From positions 782,501-846,500 of the forward strand of contig JADJJT010000003.1 in assembly GCA_016706405.1 (NCBI GenBank): a stretch of 64,000 bases of DNA. Direction: 5' to 3'. This stretch comes from Sphingobacteriales bacterium (lineage in GTDB: Bacteria > Bacteroidota > Bacteroidia > Chitinophagales > UBA2359). Positions 29,513-38,880 of the stretch are shown piece after piece. The first letter of the stretch is position 1. The number at the start of each line of letters is the position of its first letter. The notes under the pieces were generated by a model, which was not told the DNA's origin, searched no databases, and saw nothing but the letters and a program-made list of their open reading frames with translations. The position numbers were made by a program, and so were the translations under genes.

Positions 29513-29638
29513 TTTAGTTAAATATTTTGTTTTAATTAGGTTTTTATAGGAATATAATAGCGTTTAACTTCTATACATCCGGATAAGTTTCAACATCTCA
29601 GGTTAAATCCGGAAAATTTATTTTATTGCAAGGTTATT

Positions 29639-31363
29639 TTACTCGCCAATACGCACGTCAATTTCGGCATCTAACTGTTCAAAAGTTAAATTTTCGCCAA
29701 CAATTTTACCATCTTGGTCAATCAAAAACAAGGCTGGCAAATATTCAACGTTGTATTTATCTAATAATTTCGACTTCATGGCCTCGGCATCGTTAGCATT
29801 AATTGACCAACTAAGTTTGTCTTTTTCAATGGCAGCTGCGGCGCGTTTGGGGTCTTTGTCAAGTGAAACGCCAAAGATTTCAAGTCCTTTTTTATTGTAT
29901 TTTTTGTAAATTTTATTTAAATCTTCGTGGTTATTGCGCGAGGGGCCGCTCCAGCTTGCCCAAAAATAAATCAAGGTTAATTTTTTGCGGGTTGCGCTTA
30001 GTACTTGTGTGTTGCCGTTTACGTCGGGCAGTTTAATATCGGGGGCAATTTTGCCAACCATCGAAGCCTTAACTTCTGGAAACTCTAAATCGCGGACGTT
30101 TATAATATCTGGTGCATCGGGTTTTGCGGGTTCGTAACGCTGGCCAAATTGTGTGGGGGCAAAAGCAGTAATCAACTCATATTCATCGCGGGCAACGGTA
30201 AACCCCTGAAAACCTTTCGATTTTACTTGATTGAGGGCAAGTTCGGCATCATTTTTTTTCTCGAAACTGCCTAATAATACTCGTTTTGCACCATTAGGGG
30301 CTTCTTCTGTGTCAAATTTACCAATATTTGCTAAGGTAGAGAACTTACTAAGGTCGGGTTTGGCAAAAACGCCTAACTGTATTTTAAATACTTTGCGCAA
30401 TACTTTCGACTCAGTAGTTTGGCCTTGTGTAGGCGAGTTTGGTGTGGTAGTTTTACCGCCATCTGCCGGAGGTGTAGTTGATACATCTACGTTTTCTTTT
30501 CGCGCAACTTTTATGACCGAAGCATAGCCGCGTTGTTTTACTATGGCTAATTTAGCATCTACGGTGGCTTCGGTATAGGTGCCTAATAATATGCGTTTTA
30601 AGTTTTTGCCTTCTACGGCTTCGGTTGTCAGTTTGCCCAAGTCGGTTAAATTGCTGAAAGCGGCCAAATTTGGATTGCCCGATGCGCCTAACTGTATTTT
30701 ATAAACCGTAATTTGTTGCTGTTGAGGAGTATTGGGTTTGGTTTGATTATTATTATTGTTGTTGTTGTTACCACCTGTTCCACTACCACTGCCGGTATTT
30801 CCGGAATTGGGCTTGGTACTGCTGTCATCCGGATTACTATTCGGTTTTTTCGATTTTTTCCGGCTATCTAAAAACTTGTCTATTTCGGCAAAACTTAAAT
30901 TAACACCTACAACTACGCCTTTTTCGTCAATTAAATAGTTATAGGGTATATGGGGCAAATTGTACTCGAACCACAGCGAAGAGTAATACGATTCTTTGTC
31001 CACCACATGGTAAGGCCAATTTAGGCCGTCGCTGGCAATAGTTTGTTTCCATTTGGCAATATCTTCGTCTAAGGCCACACTAAATATGGTAAACTCGCTG
31101 GCTTTTTCAAAGCTATAATCTTTGTATTTTGCCCAAAGGCGTACATATTCGGGGTTTTTAATCACTTTGCAAGCCACACACCAAGTTGACCAAAAACTAA
31201 GTAAAACGTATTTACCCTTCAAGGAAGATAGTTTAAGATTTGTACCTTTTGTATTGGGTAATTCAATCTCTGAAGCGGGTTTGTTAAGGGTTTGGGCTGG
31301 CAATTTGAAGGCAATTAGAAAAAACATTGCCAAACCGAGCAGTATTGATACTTTGCGTGCCAT
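29639..31363 (-). CDS. Exported Trx-SPOR-SPOR-Trx protein, second Trx redox-dead
   Basis: I start at the internal Met giving MARKVSILLGLAMFFLIAFK, a signal peptide, rather than an upstream TTG. Numbering from there, residues 24-165 are a TlpA-like thioredoxin domain with active site C62-V-A-C65 and cis-Pro near 140. A low-complexity linker rich in Asn, Gly and Thr follows (170-216). Two SPOR-like repeats (about 219-288 and 324-395) each have YKIQLG or FKIQLG and a later LLGT or LLGS. The second Trx domain (435-574) has S472-G-P-S475 in place of Cys-x-x-Cys but keeps its cis-Pro region. Both Trx domains end in VVGVNLSF or IVGENLTF, indicating internal duplication. A periplasmic, peptidoglycan-linked redox role is inferred. 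Confidence 0.88.
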   Translation of the reverse strand: MARKVSILLGLAMFFLIAFKLPAQTLNKPASEIELPNTKGTNLKLSSLKGKYVLLSFWSTWCVACKVIKNPEYVRLWAKYKDYSFEKASEFTIFSVALDEDIAKWKQTIASDGLNWPYHVVDKESYYSSLWFEYNLPHIPYNYLIDEKGVVVGVNLSFAEIDKFLDSRKKSKKPNSNPDDSSTKPNSGNTGSGSGTGGNNNNNNNNQTKPNTPQQQQITVYKIQLGASGNPNLAAFSNLTDLGKLTTEAVEGKNLKRILLGTYTEATVDAKLAIVKQRGYASVIKVARKENVDVSTTPPADGGKTTTPNSPTQGQTTESKVLRKVFKIQLGVFAKPDLSKFSTLANIGKFDTEEAPNGAKRVLLGSFEKKNDAELALNQVKSKGFQGFTVARDEYELITAFAPTQFGQRYEPAKPDAPDIINVRDLEFPEVKASMVGKIAPDIKLPDVNGNTQVLSATRKKLTLIYFWASWSGPSRNNHEDLNKIYKKYNKKGLEIFGVSLDKDPKRAAAAIEKDKLSWSINANDAEAMKSKLLDKYNVEYLPALFLIDQDGKIVGENLTFEQLDAEIDVRIGE

Positions 31364-31492
31364 AAATTTTGTTTTAAGTTTTATGTGGGTTAGGTAATTA
31401 AAAAACAATTTCCTGTGCAAATATAGGCCAAACTATGTAGTAATTTTACATAGCCAACATATAATTACAAAAAAAATCAAATAAACGCAATT

Positions 31493-32080
31493 TTATACTT
31501 TAAGTTGTAATTTTTCAATGAGTTTGAGCAACGAAGCTCTATTGCCCGATTTTTTTATAAACTCAGGAAGTCTGCTAATTAAAGATGAATTTTTCCGGAT
31601 GCTATTGCGCGGTTCAATTCCTCGTTCGCGTACTTTTGCTGTAATATACTGCGCTATATAGTTTAAATGCGCCTCGTTGTAGGCCCAAAATAATTCATTC
31701 TTAAATCCGGCTTGGTACCATAACGGCAAGCCATAATATGGGTCGAGTTTTAAGCCTTTAGCATAGGCAATTTGCGAGGCAGTTGCTTCGTACAATTGGT
31801 GGTGTTTACAGTTGGGGCAAGTTACCGGAATAAGTGGCCATTTTTGTTCGCTTTCAATGGTATGATGCAAAATATGATTACAGTTGGCGCACTTGCGGCA
31901 CACAAACAATTTATAACGCCCTAACCATTTAGGCTGGCTTTGAGTATAAAAACAATTAGTACAACATAATTTTTTACCGCTATCTATAACTGCCCGCCCA
32001 TTACATTTTTGGCAATGGACAACAAAAGAGTGCTGAAAATCAAGTAGTTCAAGGCCTAAGTCGGCAAAACGCGCTTGCAT
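31493..32080 (-). CDS. Zinc-ribbon protein, unknown function
   Basis: This 195-residue cytoplasmic protein has several Cys pairs in its first 90 residues (CQKC, CCTNC, CRKCANC, CPNC), fitting two or three zinc ribbons. A helical C-terminal half ends with basic residues (KSGNRASLLKLIEKLQLKV). The stretch AYAKGLKLDPYYGLPLWYQA is well ordered and family-like, but I cannot name it. It lies 31 bases after obgE and is probably co-transcribed, hinting at an RNA- or ribosome-related role, which is inference only. Confidence 0.75.
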   Translation of the reverse strand: MQARFADLGLELLDFQHSFVVHCQKCNGRAVIDSGKKLCCTNCFYTQSQPKWLGRYKLFVCRKCANCNHILHHTIESEQKWPLIPVTCPNCKHHQLYEATASQIAYAKGLKLDPYYGLPLWYQAGFKNELFWAYNEAHLNYIAQYITAKVRERGIEPRNSIRKNSSLISRLPEFIKKSGNRASLLKLIEKLQLKV

Positions 32081-32111
32081 TAGCGTTATTTACTAAATTT
32101 ACTAATATTTT

Positions 32112-33119
32112 TTACTTATTTAGGTTTTCCCAAATTAAATCTTTCAAGGCTTGGATTCCTTTGCCTGTTACTGACGAAATAAAAACCATGGGAGGCAAAT
32201 CTACGGTTGTTGTTGTTGCTATATCTTTCCGGATGAGTTGTTCGAGTTCGTCGTCAATAAGGTCGCATTTTGTTATGGCCAGCAAACGTTTTTTGTCCAT
32301 TAATTCAAAATTGTACTGCCTACATTCGTTCAACAAAATTTCGTATTGATGCGCTATATTCGGGGCATCGGCCGGAATCATAAAAAGCAATAAAGCGTTG
32401 CGTTCAATATGGCGCATAAAGCGGTGCCCCAAGCCTTTTCCGGCATGTGCGCCTTCAATAATTCCCGGAATATCGGCCATTACAAACGAGCGGTAATCGC
32501 GGTACGAAACAATACCTAAATTTGGCACTAAAGTAGTAAAAGGGTAGTCGGCAATTTTGGGTTTAGCGGCACTAACGGCGGCCAGCAGTGTTGATTTTCC
32601 GGCATTAGGGAAACCTACCAAACCAACATCGGCCAAAAGTTTTAGTTCTAAAATTTTCCATTCTTCGCGGCCTGGTTCGCCGGGTTGCGCATACATTGGC
32701 GCTTGGTTGGTAGCGGTAGCAAAATTAGAATTACCCAAGCCGCCACGGCCTCCGGATACTAAAATGATTTCTTGCCCATGCTCTAAAATTTCTACTTCTT
32801 GTTCCATTGAATCGGCATTTTTGGCAACAGTACCAAGCGGAACATCTAAAATTACATCGTTACCACTGGCGCCGGTACAATTGCTGGTACCACCGTTTTG
32901 GCCGTTTTCGGCCAATACATGCTTTCTAAATTTAAGGTGTATAAGTGTCCAATATTGGCTATTGCCACGCAAAATAATATGGCCACCGCGCCCGCCGTCT
33001 CCGCCGTCGGGGCCACCTTTGGGTACAAATTTTTCGCGCCTGAAATGCGATGCCCCTGCACCGCCCTTCCCCGATCGGCAACAAATTTTTACGTAATCAA
33101 TAAAATTACCTTTTTCCAC
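32112..33119 (-). CDS. obgE: GTPase ObgE/CgtA
   Basis: This 335-residue protein is full length for Obg. The N-terminal Gly-rich Obg fold (residues 1-157) has GGDGGRGGHIILRGN and GASGNDVILDVPLGT. The G domain has G1 GFPNAGKST (169-177), the DIPGIIEGAH switch II, and the TKCD specificity motif. Obg binds the 50S subunit and ppGpp and aids ribosome assembly. The start codon is GTG at 33119, with no better ATG in frame. Two of the widest antisense frames in the window lie over this gene and are not real. Confidence 0.97.
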   Translation of the reverse strand: MEKGNFIDYVKICCRSGKGGAGASHFRREKFVPKGGPDGGDGGRGGHIILRGNSQYWTLIHLKFRKHVLAENGQNGGTSNCTGASGNDVILDVPLGTVAKNADSMEQEVEILEHGQEIILVSGGRGGLGNSNFATATNQAPMYAQPGEPGREEWKILELKLLADVGLVGFPNAGKSTLLAAVSAAKPKIADYPFTTLVPNLGIVSYRDYRSFVMADIPGIIEGAHAGKGLGHRFMRHIERNALLLFMIPADAPNIAHQYEILLNECRQYNFELMDKKRLLAITKCDLIDDELEQLIRKDIATTTTVDLPPMVFISSVTGKGIQALKDLIWENLNK

Positions 33120-33213
33120 AAATAGTTTGTTTTAATATATATTTTAATTAAGCCGTTTTGATTATTGCTTAATATTCCGGATAAAATATTCGTTATTAAG
33201 CCGCAAAATTACG

Positions 33214-35040
33214 TTATTTTATAAAATTAGCGGTAAATACTTGTTTGTTTTGCCGCTCATCGGTTACTTCAAGGGTAAAACTGTGTTCTCCGGGCAGCAG
33301 GTTGGGGTCGAGGTAGTGGCGCACAATACTTGTTTTGGCATCGTAACTCATTAGCACCCATTGACCATCTAAATAGCCGTTATAAGTATCAATGCCCGAC
33401 AAATTGTCGCTAATACCAAATGATATATGTTTTGCCTTGCTCATTCGTTTGCCATTGCTTATATTAATAGGGTTTATAGTTGGGGCTTTTATATCTAAGG
33501 CAATATAAAAATCGCCAAAGGCTTTGGCTTTGCCGCGCAGCCAGCCATTATCCCATTTGCCGCCACAACTTTTTTTGCCGCTTCGGTTTACCATTACTAT
33601 TAGTGCTTTATCCATTAGTTCGGGAATAATATTTGCATTGGGTTTAATAGCTACATCAAAAGCGCTGTGCACGGGCGTACTTTGCTGGTGTACCGTATGT
33701 ACGGGCGATAATGGTTCAATTTCTTTAGCACTTGGGTACCTCATTTTGTATTGAAAAGGTATATCGGTATAAAACACGCCTTTCGGAAAAATCAATTCTA
33801 TTAAATCGGTTGTAAATTTATTTAAGGTATCGTAAGCAAAAAACTGCTGATAGTTGTTAGGTGGTACAATTGGGGGAGGAAGTGCGGGGTTGTATTGCAA
33901 GGCGCAGGTTAAGGTGCTGGTGTTTCCGGCAACATCTTTAACTAAAAACAATAAATTGTGTACTTGTAAGTCGCTTAAATCAATAAAACCTTTGTTGTGC
34001 GTATTTTGGTAAACCGACAAATTATTTCCGGGGTCTAAAAAGCATTTTTGAAATAAGCCATCACCATCTTTTTGAGCCTCGTAATCAACTAAAGAGTTAA
34101 TGTATCTTGACTCTTCAAATGGAATCCGGCTAAACGTATAACCAAAAACGTATTGGTTGTTTTCAAACATTTCTACACTGTAAACACCGTTCCAGTTGTG
34201 GGCTTCGTCTAATTTATCATAAGCTTTTATTGCCATTGCAGCCGTTGGGGTATTTAGGAAAATAACCGGTTGCGAAGCTATATATGACCCTGTAACAACT
34301 TGTTTAAAGCGTTGAATTTTCAAATCTAAGGGTTGGTTGCCATTAATTACCGGATAAACGCCGAAACCTGTAACAAGTGGCTGGCTCGAGTCGGGCACAT
34401 AAAACCCAAATAATAAAGGATTTAAGGCGTGCTCAGTTTTTGTATCGCGGATTTCAAAATGTAGATGTGGCGAGGTTGAAGAACCGGTATTTCCGGATAA
34501 AGCCACCATTTGCCCAGCTTGTACGGGCAGTTCATTAGGGTTTGGTTTTACATCAATGGCAAATTTCTGCAAACTGTATTGTTTGTTTTTTACCCAGTCG
34601 CCAATTTGCCCGGCATACTCGTTTAAATGGGCGTAAACACTGGTGTAGCCATTAGGGTGGTCAATATACAAAGCAAGGCCGTACCCGTTGCCCGAGACGG
34701 CAATGCGCGAAACAAATCCATCGGCAATGGCGTAAATGGGTTTGTTCTCCTGATTATTAGTTTTAATATCAATACCTGCGTGAAAATGGTTAGGGCGTAG
34801 CTCGCCAAAAGTACCAGCTAAGACAATAGGGCCATCAACGGGCGACCTAAATGTAATGGATTGGGCATCGGGTTGGCAAACAAAATCAGGTGAACTATTA
34901 TTGTTGTTGCTGTTTAAATTTGAGCTATATGGCTGATGTATAAAACAAACATGTTCACTATTATTTATGCTGGGCTGTAAAGTTGGCCAAAGCGTATAGA
35001 TTAATGCCGGAAAAAAACTAACCAATATTTTTTTGAACAT
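33214..35040 (-). CDS. M23 family metallopeptidase
   Basis: The start at 35040 gives MFKKILVSFFPALIYTLWPT, a signal-like segment; the longer frame to 35103 adds nothing. The M23 (LytM) domain spans about residues 60-205, with zinc ligands H87 and D91 in HFHAGIDIKT and the HLHFEIRDT motif near residue 190. The following 400 residues are beta-rich, ending EVTDERQNKQVFTANFIK, as in secreted Bacteroidota M23 proteins with Ig-like tails. It should cleave peptidoglycan cross-links in the periplasm or bind an M23 partner. It is adjacent to obgE on the same strand but separated by 94 bases. Confidence 0.92.
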   Translation of the reverse strand: MFKKILVSFFPALIYTLWPTLQPSINNSEHVCFIHQPYSSNLNSNNNNSSPDFVCQPDAQSITFRSPVDGPIVLAGTFGELRPNHFHAGIDIKTNNQENKPIYAIADGFVSRIAVSGNGYGLALYIDHPNGYTSVYAHLNEYAGQIGDWVKNKQYSLQKFAIDVKPNPNELPVQAGQMVALSGNTGSSTSPHLHFEIRDTKTEHALNPLLFGFYVPDSSQPLVTGFGVYPVINGNQPLDLKIQRFKQVVTGSYIASQPVIFLNTPTAAMAIKAYDKLDEAHNWNGVYSVEMFENNQYVFGYTFSRIPFEESRYINSLVDYEAQKDGDGLFQKCFLDPGNNLSVYQNTHNKGFIDLSDLQVHNLLFLVKDVAGNTSTLTCALQYNPALPPPIVPPNNYQQFFAYDTLNKFTTDLIELIFPKGVFYTDIPFQYKMRYPSAKEIEPLSPVHTVHQQSTPVHSAFDVAIKPNANIIPELMDKALIVMVNRSGKKSCGGKWDNGWLRGKAKAFGDFYIALDIKAPTINPINISNGKRMSKAKHISFGISDNLSGIDTYNGYLDGQWVLMSYDAKTSIVRHYLDPNLLPGEHSFTLEVTDERQNKQVFTANFIK

Positions 35041-35103
35041 GAGCAAATACATGGCACTACAATGGAGAGCAGAAAAAGATATGTTAAGGATGAATGGTGG
35101 CAA

Positions 35104-35701
35104 AAATACAAATTTTGCGCATACGATAGGTGTAAATTAAGCTTTTTTAGCACTTACATAAGGATAACCTCTTAGAACACCACACCTCGTTCAACTATTT
35201 TTCCGGATAAATTCAGCCAAATAAAAAAACTGCTTATGGCAAACAACCTGCTTGCAAAACAATATCCGGAAGTTATATAAACAAACAAGCAAACACTCAG
35301 CAAACACTCAAACACTCACGCGCAAAAAAACTTCAAAAAAGTCTGCTTGCAAAAACTAACATAATCGTTATTAAAACAAACAACCCAATCACTACACAAA
35401 CTCAAGCACCTCAATCACTCCACTCAAACAAAAAAACTAAAATATCCTGCTTGCAAAAACTAACATAATCGTTATTAAAACAAACGACCCAATCACTACA
35501 CAAACTCAAGCACCTCAATCACTCCACTCAAACAAAAAAACTAAAATATCCGGCTTGCAAAAACTAACTCAATCGTTATTAAAACAAACAACTCAATCAC
35601 TACACAAACTCAGCTCAATAAAATATCCAATCACAACACTCATTACTTTATTTCTTTTTTTTAAAAACATATTTTTCTCACACTCAAACACATTTTTTAT
35701 C
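35104..35701. other. G-poor intergenic leader with tandem repeats
   Basis: About 600 bases without a gene between divergent genes. TCCGGA lies near 35202 and 35264. From about 35280 the + strand is very poor in G and rich in A and C (for example caaacactca units at 35291-35320), then turns into the 104-bp tandem repeat. The + strand gene starts at 35702, so most of this would be its 5' leader or promoter region. Confidence 0.6.
35343..35615 (+). repeat. 104-bp tandem repeat, about 2.6 copies
   Basis: Units begin at 35343, 35447 and 35551, each starting near TGCTTGCAAAAACTAAC (third copy GGCTTGC), exactly 104 bases apart. The first two differ at very few positions; the third diverges after about 64 bases. 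Each unit repeats AATCGTTATTAAAACAAAC. The array sits upstream of the S74/T9SS gene and extends into the false N-terminal extension of its frame. Confidence 0.9.
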
Positions 35702-37147
35702 ATGACTACACGTAACTTTTTATTCGTTTTAGCACTTCTTGCTTTCGGTTTTTTAACCAACAATTTATTTGCCCAATGGACAGACGGCGGCGCAAAAGTT
35801 TACCTTACCAATGGAGGCGACAAGGTTGGTATTGGCACCAGTGCCCCAAGCACAAATCTGCATGTTGTTGGCGCCGAAAATAACGGGTCAACTGCAGCAG
35901 TTAAAATTGAGAGCGGCACACAAATAATGTTAATAGATGGCAACGAAATTGACGCAACTACCGACGTATTGGGTTTAAACTACAATTCTTCAAAAAATGT
36001 TATTATAGCCAATGGAGGTGGCTCGGTAGGTATTGGAAAAAGTAGCCCCGCTTACAAACTTGATGTCGCCGGCAGTATTGGTTTAACAGGCTCGCTCAGA
36101 TACAGCAACGCTTCTACCCCCATGGCCTATATATACGCAAGCGGCACTATCAACAGCGAACGCGCCATTGTCGCCCACTCGCCAAGTTATGCTAACTATG
36201 GTTTATTTTACCGCGACTCTGACGACCGAATGTTTTTCAAAAGCAATGGCACTACCCGTGTAGCTGTTGATTTACATAATGGCCGCCTTGGTGTTGGCAC
36301 CGATGCCCCAACTAAAACCCTTGATGTTGTAGGAACAGCACGCATTACAGGCCAAGTTACCGTAGCTACTAATCAAGCCAGTGATAAATTTGGAGTTGGT
36401 TTTAACACCCCGCTATATAAACTAGATGTAAATGGCAACACCTATTGCTCAGGTGGCGTTTGGACAGCCTCAGACGCAAGATTTAAAGAAAATGTACAAC
36501 AAATAGGCAGCGCCTTAGATAAAGTAAAAGCCCTAAGCGGTGTGTCTTACCAATACAAAACCAACGAGTTTGCTGGTCGTATCGAATTCCAAGAAGGCAA
36601 CACATTGGGTTTCATAGCTCAAGACTTGCAAAAAGTATTGCCCGAAGCCGTTATGAACGATGGACGTGGTTATTTGGCCGTAAATTACAGCACCGTAATA
36701 CCCGTACTTGTTGAAGCCATCAAAGAGAGCGAAACCCAAAAACAAGCCCTCGAAAACAAAGTTACTGCCCTTGAGCAACAAATAGCTGCCATTAATGCAA
36801 AATTAGGTATTACCCCCGCCGCACCTGTTGCCAACCCAACAAAAGCAGAAAACAGCAAAACCACAGTAGCCCCAGTTGCTAAAATTGTCAAAGGTTCGGT
36901 AGCCCAAAACCACCCAAACCCTGCCAAAGATGTAACCAGCATTAGCTACGCAATTGACAAAAATACTGCCAATGCCCAAATAGTTATTACCGATATGGCA
37001 GGCCGCACTTTACAACAAATAAATATTACCGACGGTGCTGGCAATGTAAACATAAACACCAATAATTTTGCTAACGGCGCTTATATTTATAGCTTAGTTA
37101 TTGACGGCCAAACTGTTGAAAGCAAACAAATGGTAGTAAACAAATAA
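35702..37147 (+). CDS. Tail-fibre-like protein with S74 chaperone domain and T9SS sorting domain
   Basis: The start at 35702 gives MTTRNFLFVLALLAFGFLTN to FAQ, a signal peptide; a longer frame from 35555 reads through tandem repeats and is rejected. Four repeats with GIG or GVG...KLDV.G (about residues 43-250) resemble phage tail-fibre and beta-helix stems. The intramolecular chaperone (peptidase S74) domain starts at S257-D258 in TASDARFKENVQ, the expected self-cleavage site, and includes GFIAQDLQKVLPEAV and a coiled coil at 340-368. A Thr/Ala/Lys linker precedes a type A T9SS domain (about 398-481; NHPNPAKDVTSISYAI). A surface fibre that trims itself while being exported is inferred. Confidence 0.9.
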   Translation: MTTRNFLFVLALLAFGFLTNNLFAQWTDGGAKVYLTNGGDKVGIGTSAPSTNLHVVGAENNGSTAAVKIESGTQIMLIDGNEIDATTDVLGLNYNSSKNVIIANGGGSVGIGKSSPAYKLDVAGSIGLTGSLRYSNASTPMAYIYASGTINSERAIVAHSPSYANYGLFYRDSDDRMFFKSNGTTRVAVDLHNGRLGVGTDAPTKTLDVVGTARITGQVTVATNQASDKFGVGFNTPLYKLDVNGNTYCSGGVWTASDARFKENVQQIGSALDKVKALSGVSYQYKTNEFAGRIEFQEGNTLGFIAQDLQKVLPEAVMNDGRGYLAVNYSTVIPVLVEAIKESETQKQALENKVTALEQQIAAINAKLGITPAAPVANPTKAENSKTTVAPVAKIVKGSVAQNHPNPAKDVTSISYAIDKNTANAQIVITDMAGRTLQQINITDGAGNVNINTNNFANGAYIYSLVIDGQTVESKQMVVNK

Positions 37148-37212
37148 CCTAAACTAACAAACTAAGCAATCAAAATACAAACTAAACAAACGTTGATTCT
37201 GGTTTAACACCC

Positions 37213-37243
37213 AACCTCGCTCTTTTATAGGGCGAGGTTTTTG
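37213..37243 (+). terminator. Terminator of the S74 gene
   Basis: AACCTCGC (37213-37220) pairs with GCGAGGTT (37232-37239), with an 11-base loop and a T run. It lies 66 bases after the stop. Confidence 0.85.
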
Positions 37244-37404
37244 TTAGCTACAAAAATGCGTTGAAAAAATAAAAAAACATCCGGATATATTTAACTAATC
37301 AACAAGCAAATCAACTATTTAGGTAAAAAAATGTTAGTTTAGCAATCAAATTTAATTTTCGCTGTTAATATATTTGTCAAACAGCACTCTTTTTCATTAT
37401 TGAC

Positions 37405-38811
37405 ATGATTCGAACCTCATTTTTTGAACTTTTTAAAATTGGCCCCGGACCTTCAAGCTCACATACAGTTGGCCCAATGCGGGCTGCCAATATGTTCAGA
37501 CTTGAGGTTGAGAACTACTTACAACAACAAACCTCGCCCGAAGCTATACAACAACTACAAATTCGGGTTAATTTATTTGGCTCGTTAGCACATACCGGCA
37601 TTGGGCACGGCACGCATCGGGCTGTTTTGGCCGGTTTACTGGGCGATACACCGCAATACGTAAATATTGACCGACTAAATACCTGTTTTGACCATCCGGA
37701 TACTGTTTTTCAATTGCCTTTTTCCGGATTTTTTATCCCGTTTGTAGCCTCCAACATTTATTTCGACTATTTAACTCCTACCTCAAAACACCCTAATACG
37801 CTTTCGTTTAATTTGTTACATAACAACGAAATACTTTTTACCAGCACCTATTATTCCGTAGGTGGCGGTTTTATTGAAAAAGAGGAGTCTGGCAGTACAA
37901 AATCAACCTCAAACGTTGCTGCCGTGCCAAAATATGCCTACAATCATTTTTGGGAATTGTTGCGCCACCACGAGCAAACAAATATTCCGGTTGAAACCAT
38001 TTTGCTTGAAAATGAAATAGCTGTGTCGGGGCTTACCGAAGCGGAGATATTTGAAAAAATAGATCAAATTATGGCGGTAATGCACCAAAGTGTACAACGC
38101 GGTTTGCTTCGCGAAGGGGTGCTTCCCGGAGGGTTAAATGTAAAACGCCGCGCCAAAAACATGTATGCCGATGCCTTGGCTTGCGAGGCGCAACAACAAT
38201 ACGGCGAAGCACTTTTTGCCCGCCTCAATGCTTACGCTTTGGCCACCTCCGAAGAAAATGCTGCCGGACAAATGGTTGTAACTGCTCCAACAAATGGCGC
38301 AGCGGGTATTTTACCTGCCGCCTTAGAGTACTTGCGCCTTGATTGTAAAATTGCCGAAAAAACCTTACAGCGTGGCTTATTTATGGCCGCTATGATTGGG
38401 TTTATTATTAAAGACAATGCCTCTATTTCGGGTGCCGAATTGGGCTGCCAGGCCGAAGTTGGCTCGGCGGCAGCTATGGCGGCGGGCTTGTTTAGCTATT
38501 GTTTAGGGGGCGATATTCACCAAATTGCCACCGCTGCCGAAATTGCCATGGAACACCATTTAGGCATGACCTGCGACCCTGTTAACGGCTTAGTACAAGT
38601 ACCCTGTATTGAGCGCAATGCAAACGGCGTTGTTAAAGCGTTTAATGCTTATTTATTGGCAAAACGGCAGGCAGCTAATGCCGTCATTACCTTAGATGAG
38701 GTAATTGAAACGATGCGCCGAACCGGAGAAGACTTGTCGGACAAATACAAGGAAACAGCGCAAGGGGGCTTGGCAAAATTGCACAAATGGACTTCTAATA
38801 TGGGCAGCTAA
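37405..38811 (+). CDS. sdaA: L-serine ammonia-lyase, iron-sulfur type
   Basis: This 468-residue single-chain enzyme converts L-serine to pyruvate and ammonia. The beta domain begins MIRTSFFELFKIGPGPSSSH, and IGPGPSSSHTVGPMRAAN is the diagnostic loop. The alpha domain includes APTNGAAGILPAALEY, GAELGCQAEVGSAAAMAAG and HHLGMTCDPVNGLVQVPC, supplying the cysteines for the 4Fe-4S cluster. Length and order match the fused bacterial form. Single gene, ATG start. A possible -7 element TATATTTG is at 37369-37376, without a good -33 match. Confidence 0.97.
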   Translation: MIRTSFFELFKIGPGPSSSHTVGPMRAANMFRLEVENYLQQQTSPEAIQQLQIRVNLFGSLAHTGIGHGTHRAVLAGLLGDTPQYVNIDRLNTCFDHPDTVFQLPFSGFFIPFVASNIYFDYLTPTSKHPNTLSFNLLHNNEILFTSTYYSVGGGFIEKEESGSTKSTSNVAAVPKYAYNHFWELLRHHEQTNIPVETILLENEIAVSGLTEAEIFEKIDQIMAVMHQSVQRGLLREGVLPGGLNVKRRAKNMYADALACEAQQQYGEALFARLNAYALATSEENAAGQMVVTAPTNGAAGILPAALEYLRLDCKIAEKTLQRGLFMAAMIGFIIKDNASISGAELGCQAEVGSAAAMAAGLFSYCLGGDIHQIATAAEIAMEHHLGMTCDPVNGLVQVPCIERNANGVVKAFNAYLLAKRQAANAVITLDEVIETMRRTGEDLSDKYKETAQGGLAKLHKWTSNMGS

Positions 38812-38880
38812 CGGCTGTTTGCAAGCTTAGTGCTTTTTTAACTTAATACTGTGTTTAAATAGCTGAAAACACCGTACAAA

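Noticed and set aside
32557..33096. 179-residue + strand frame over obgE
   Set aside because: Mirror frame of the Gly-rich Obg domain; rich in Pro and Ser as expected of an antisense artefact.
35343..35615. Tandem array considered as CRISPR
   Set aside because: Repeats are 104 bp and directly abutting, without unique spacers; no cas gene is present.
35555..35701. N-terminal extension of the S74 protein
   Set aside because: It reads through tandem-repeat DNA; the ATG at 35702 gives a proper signal peptide.
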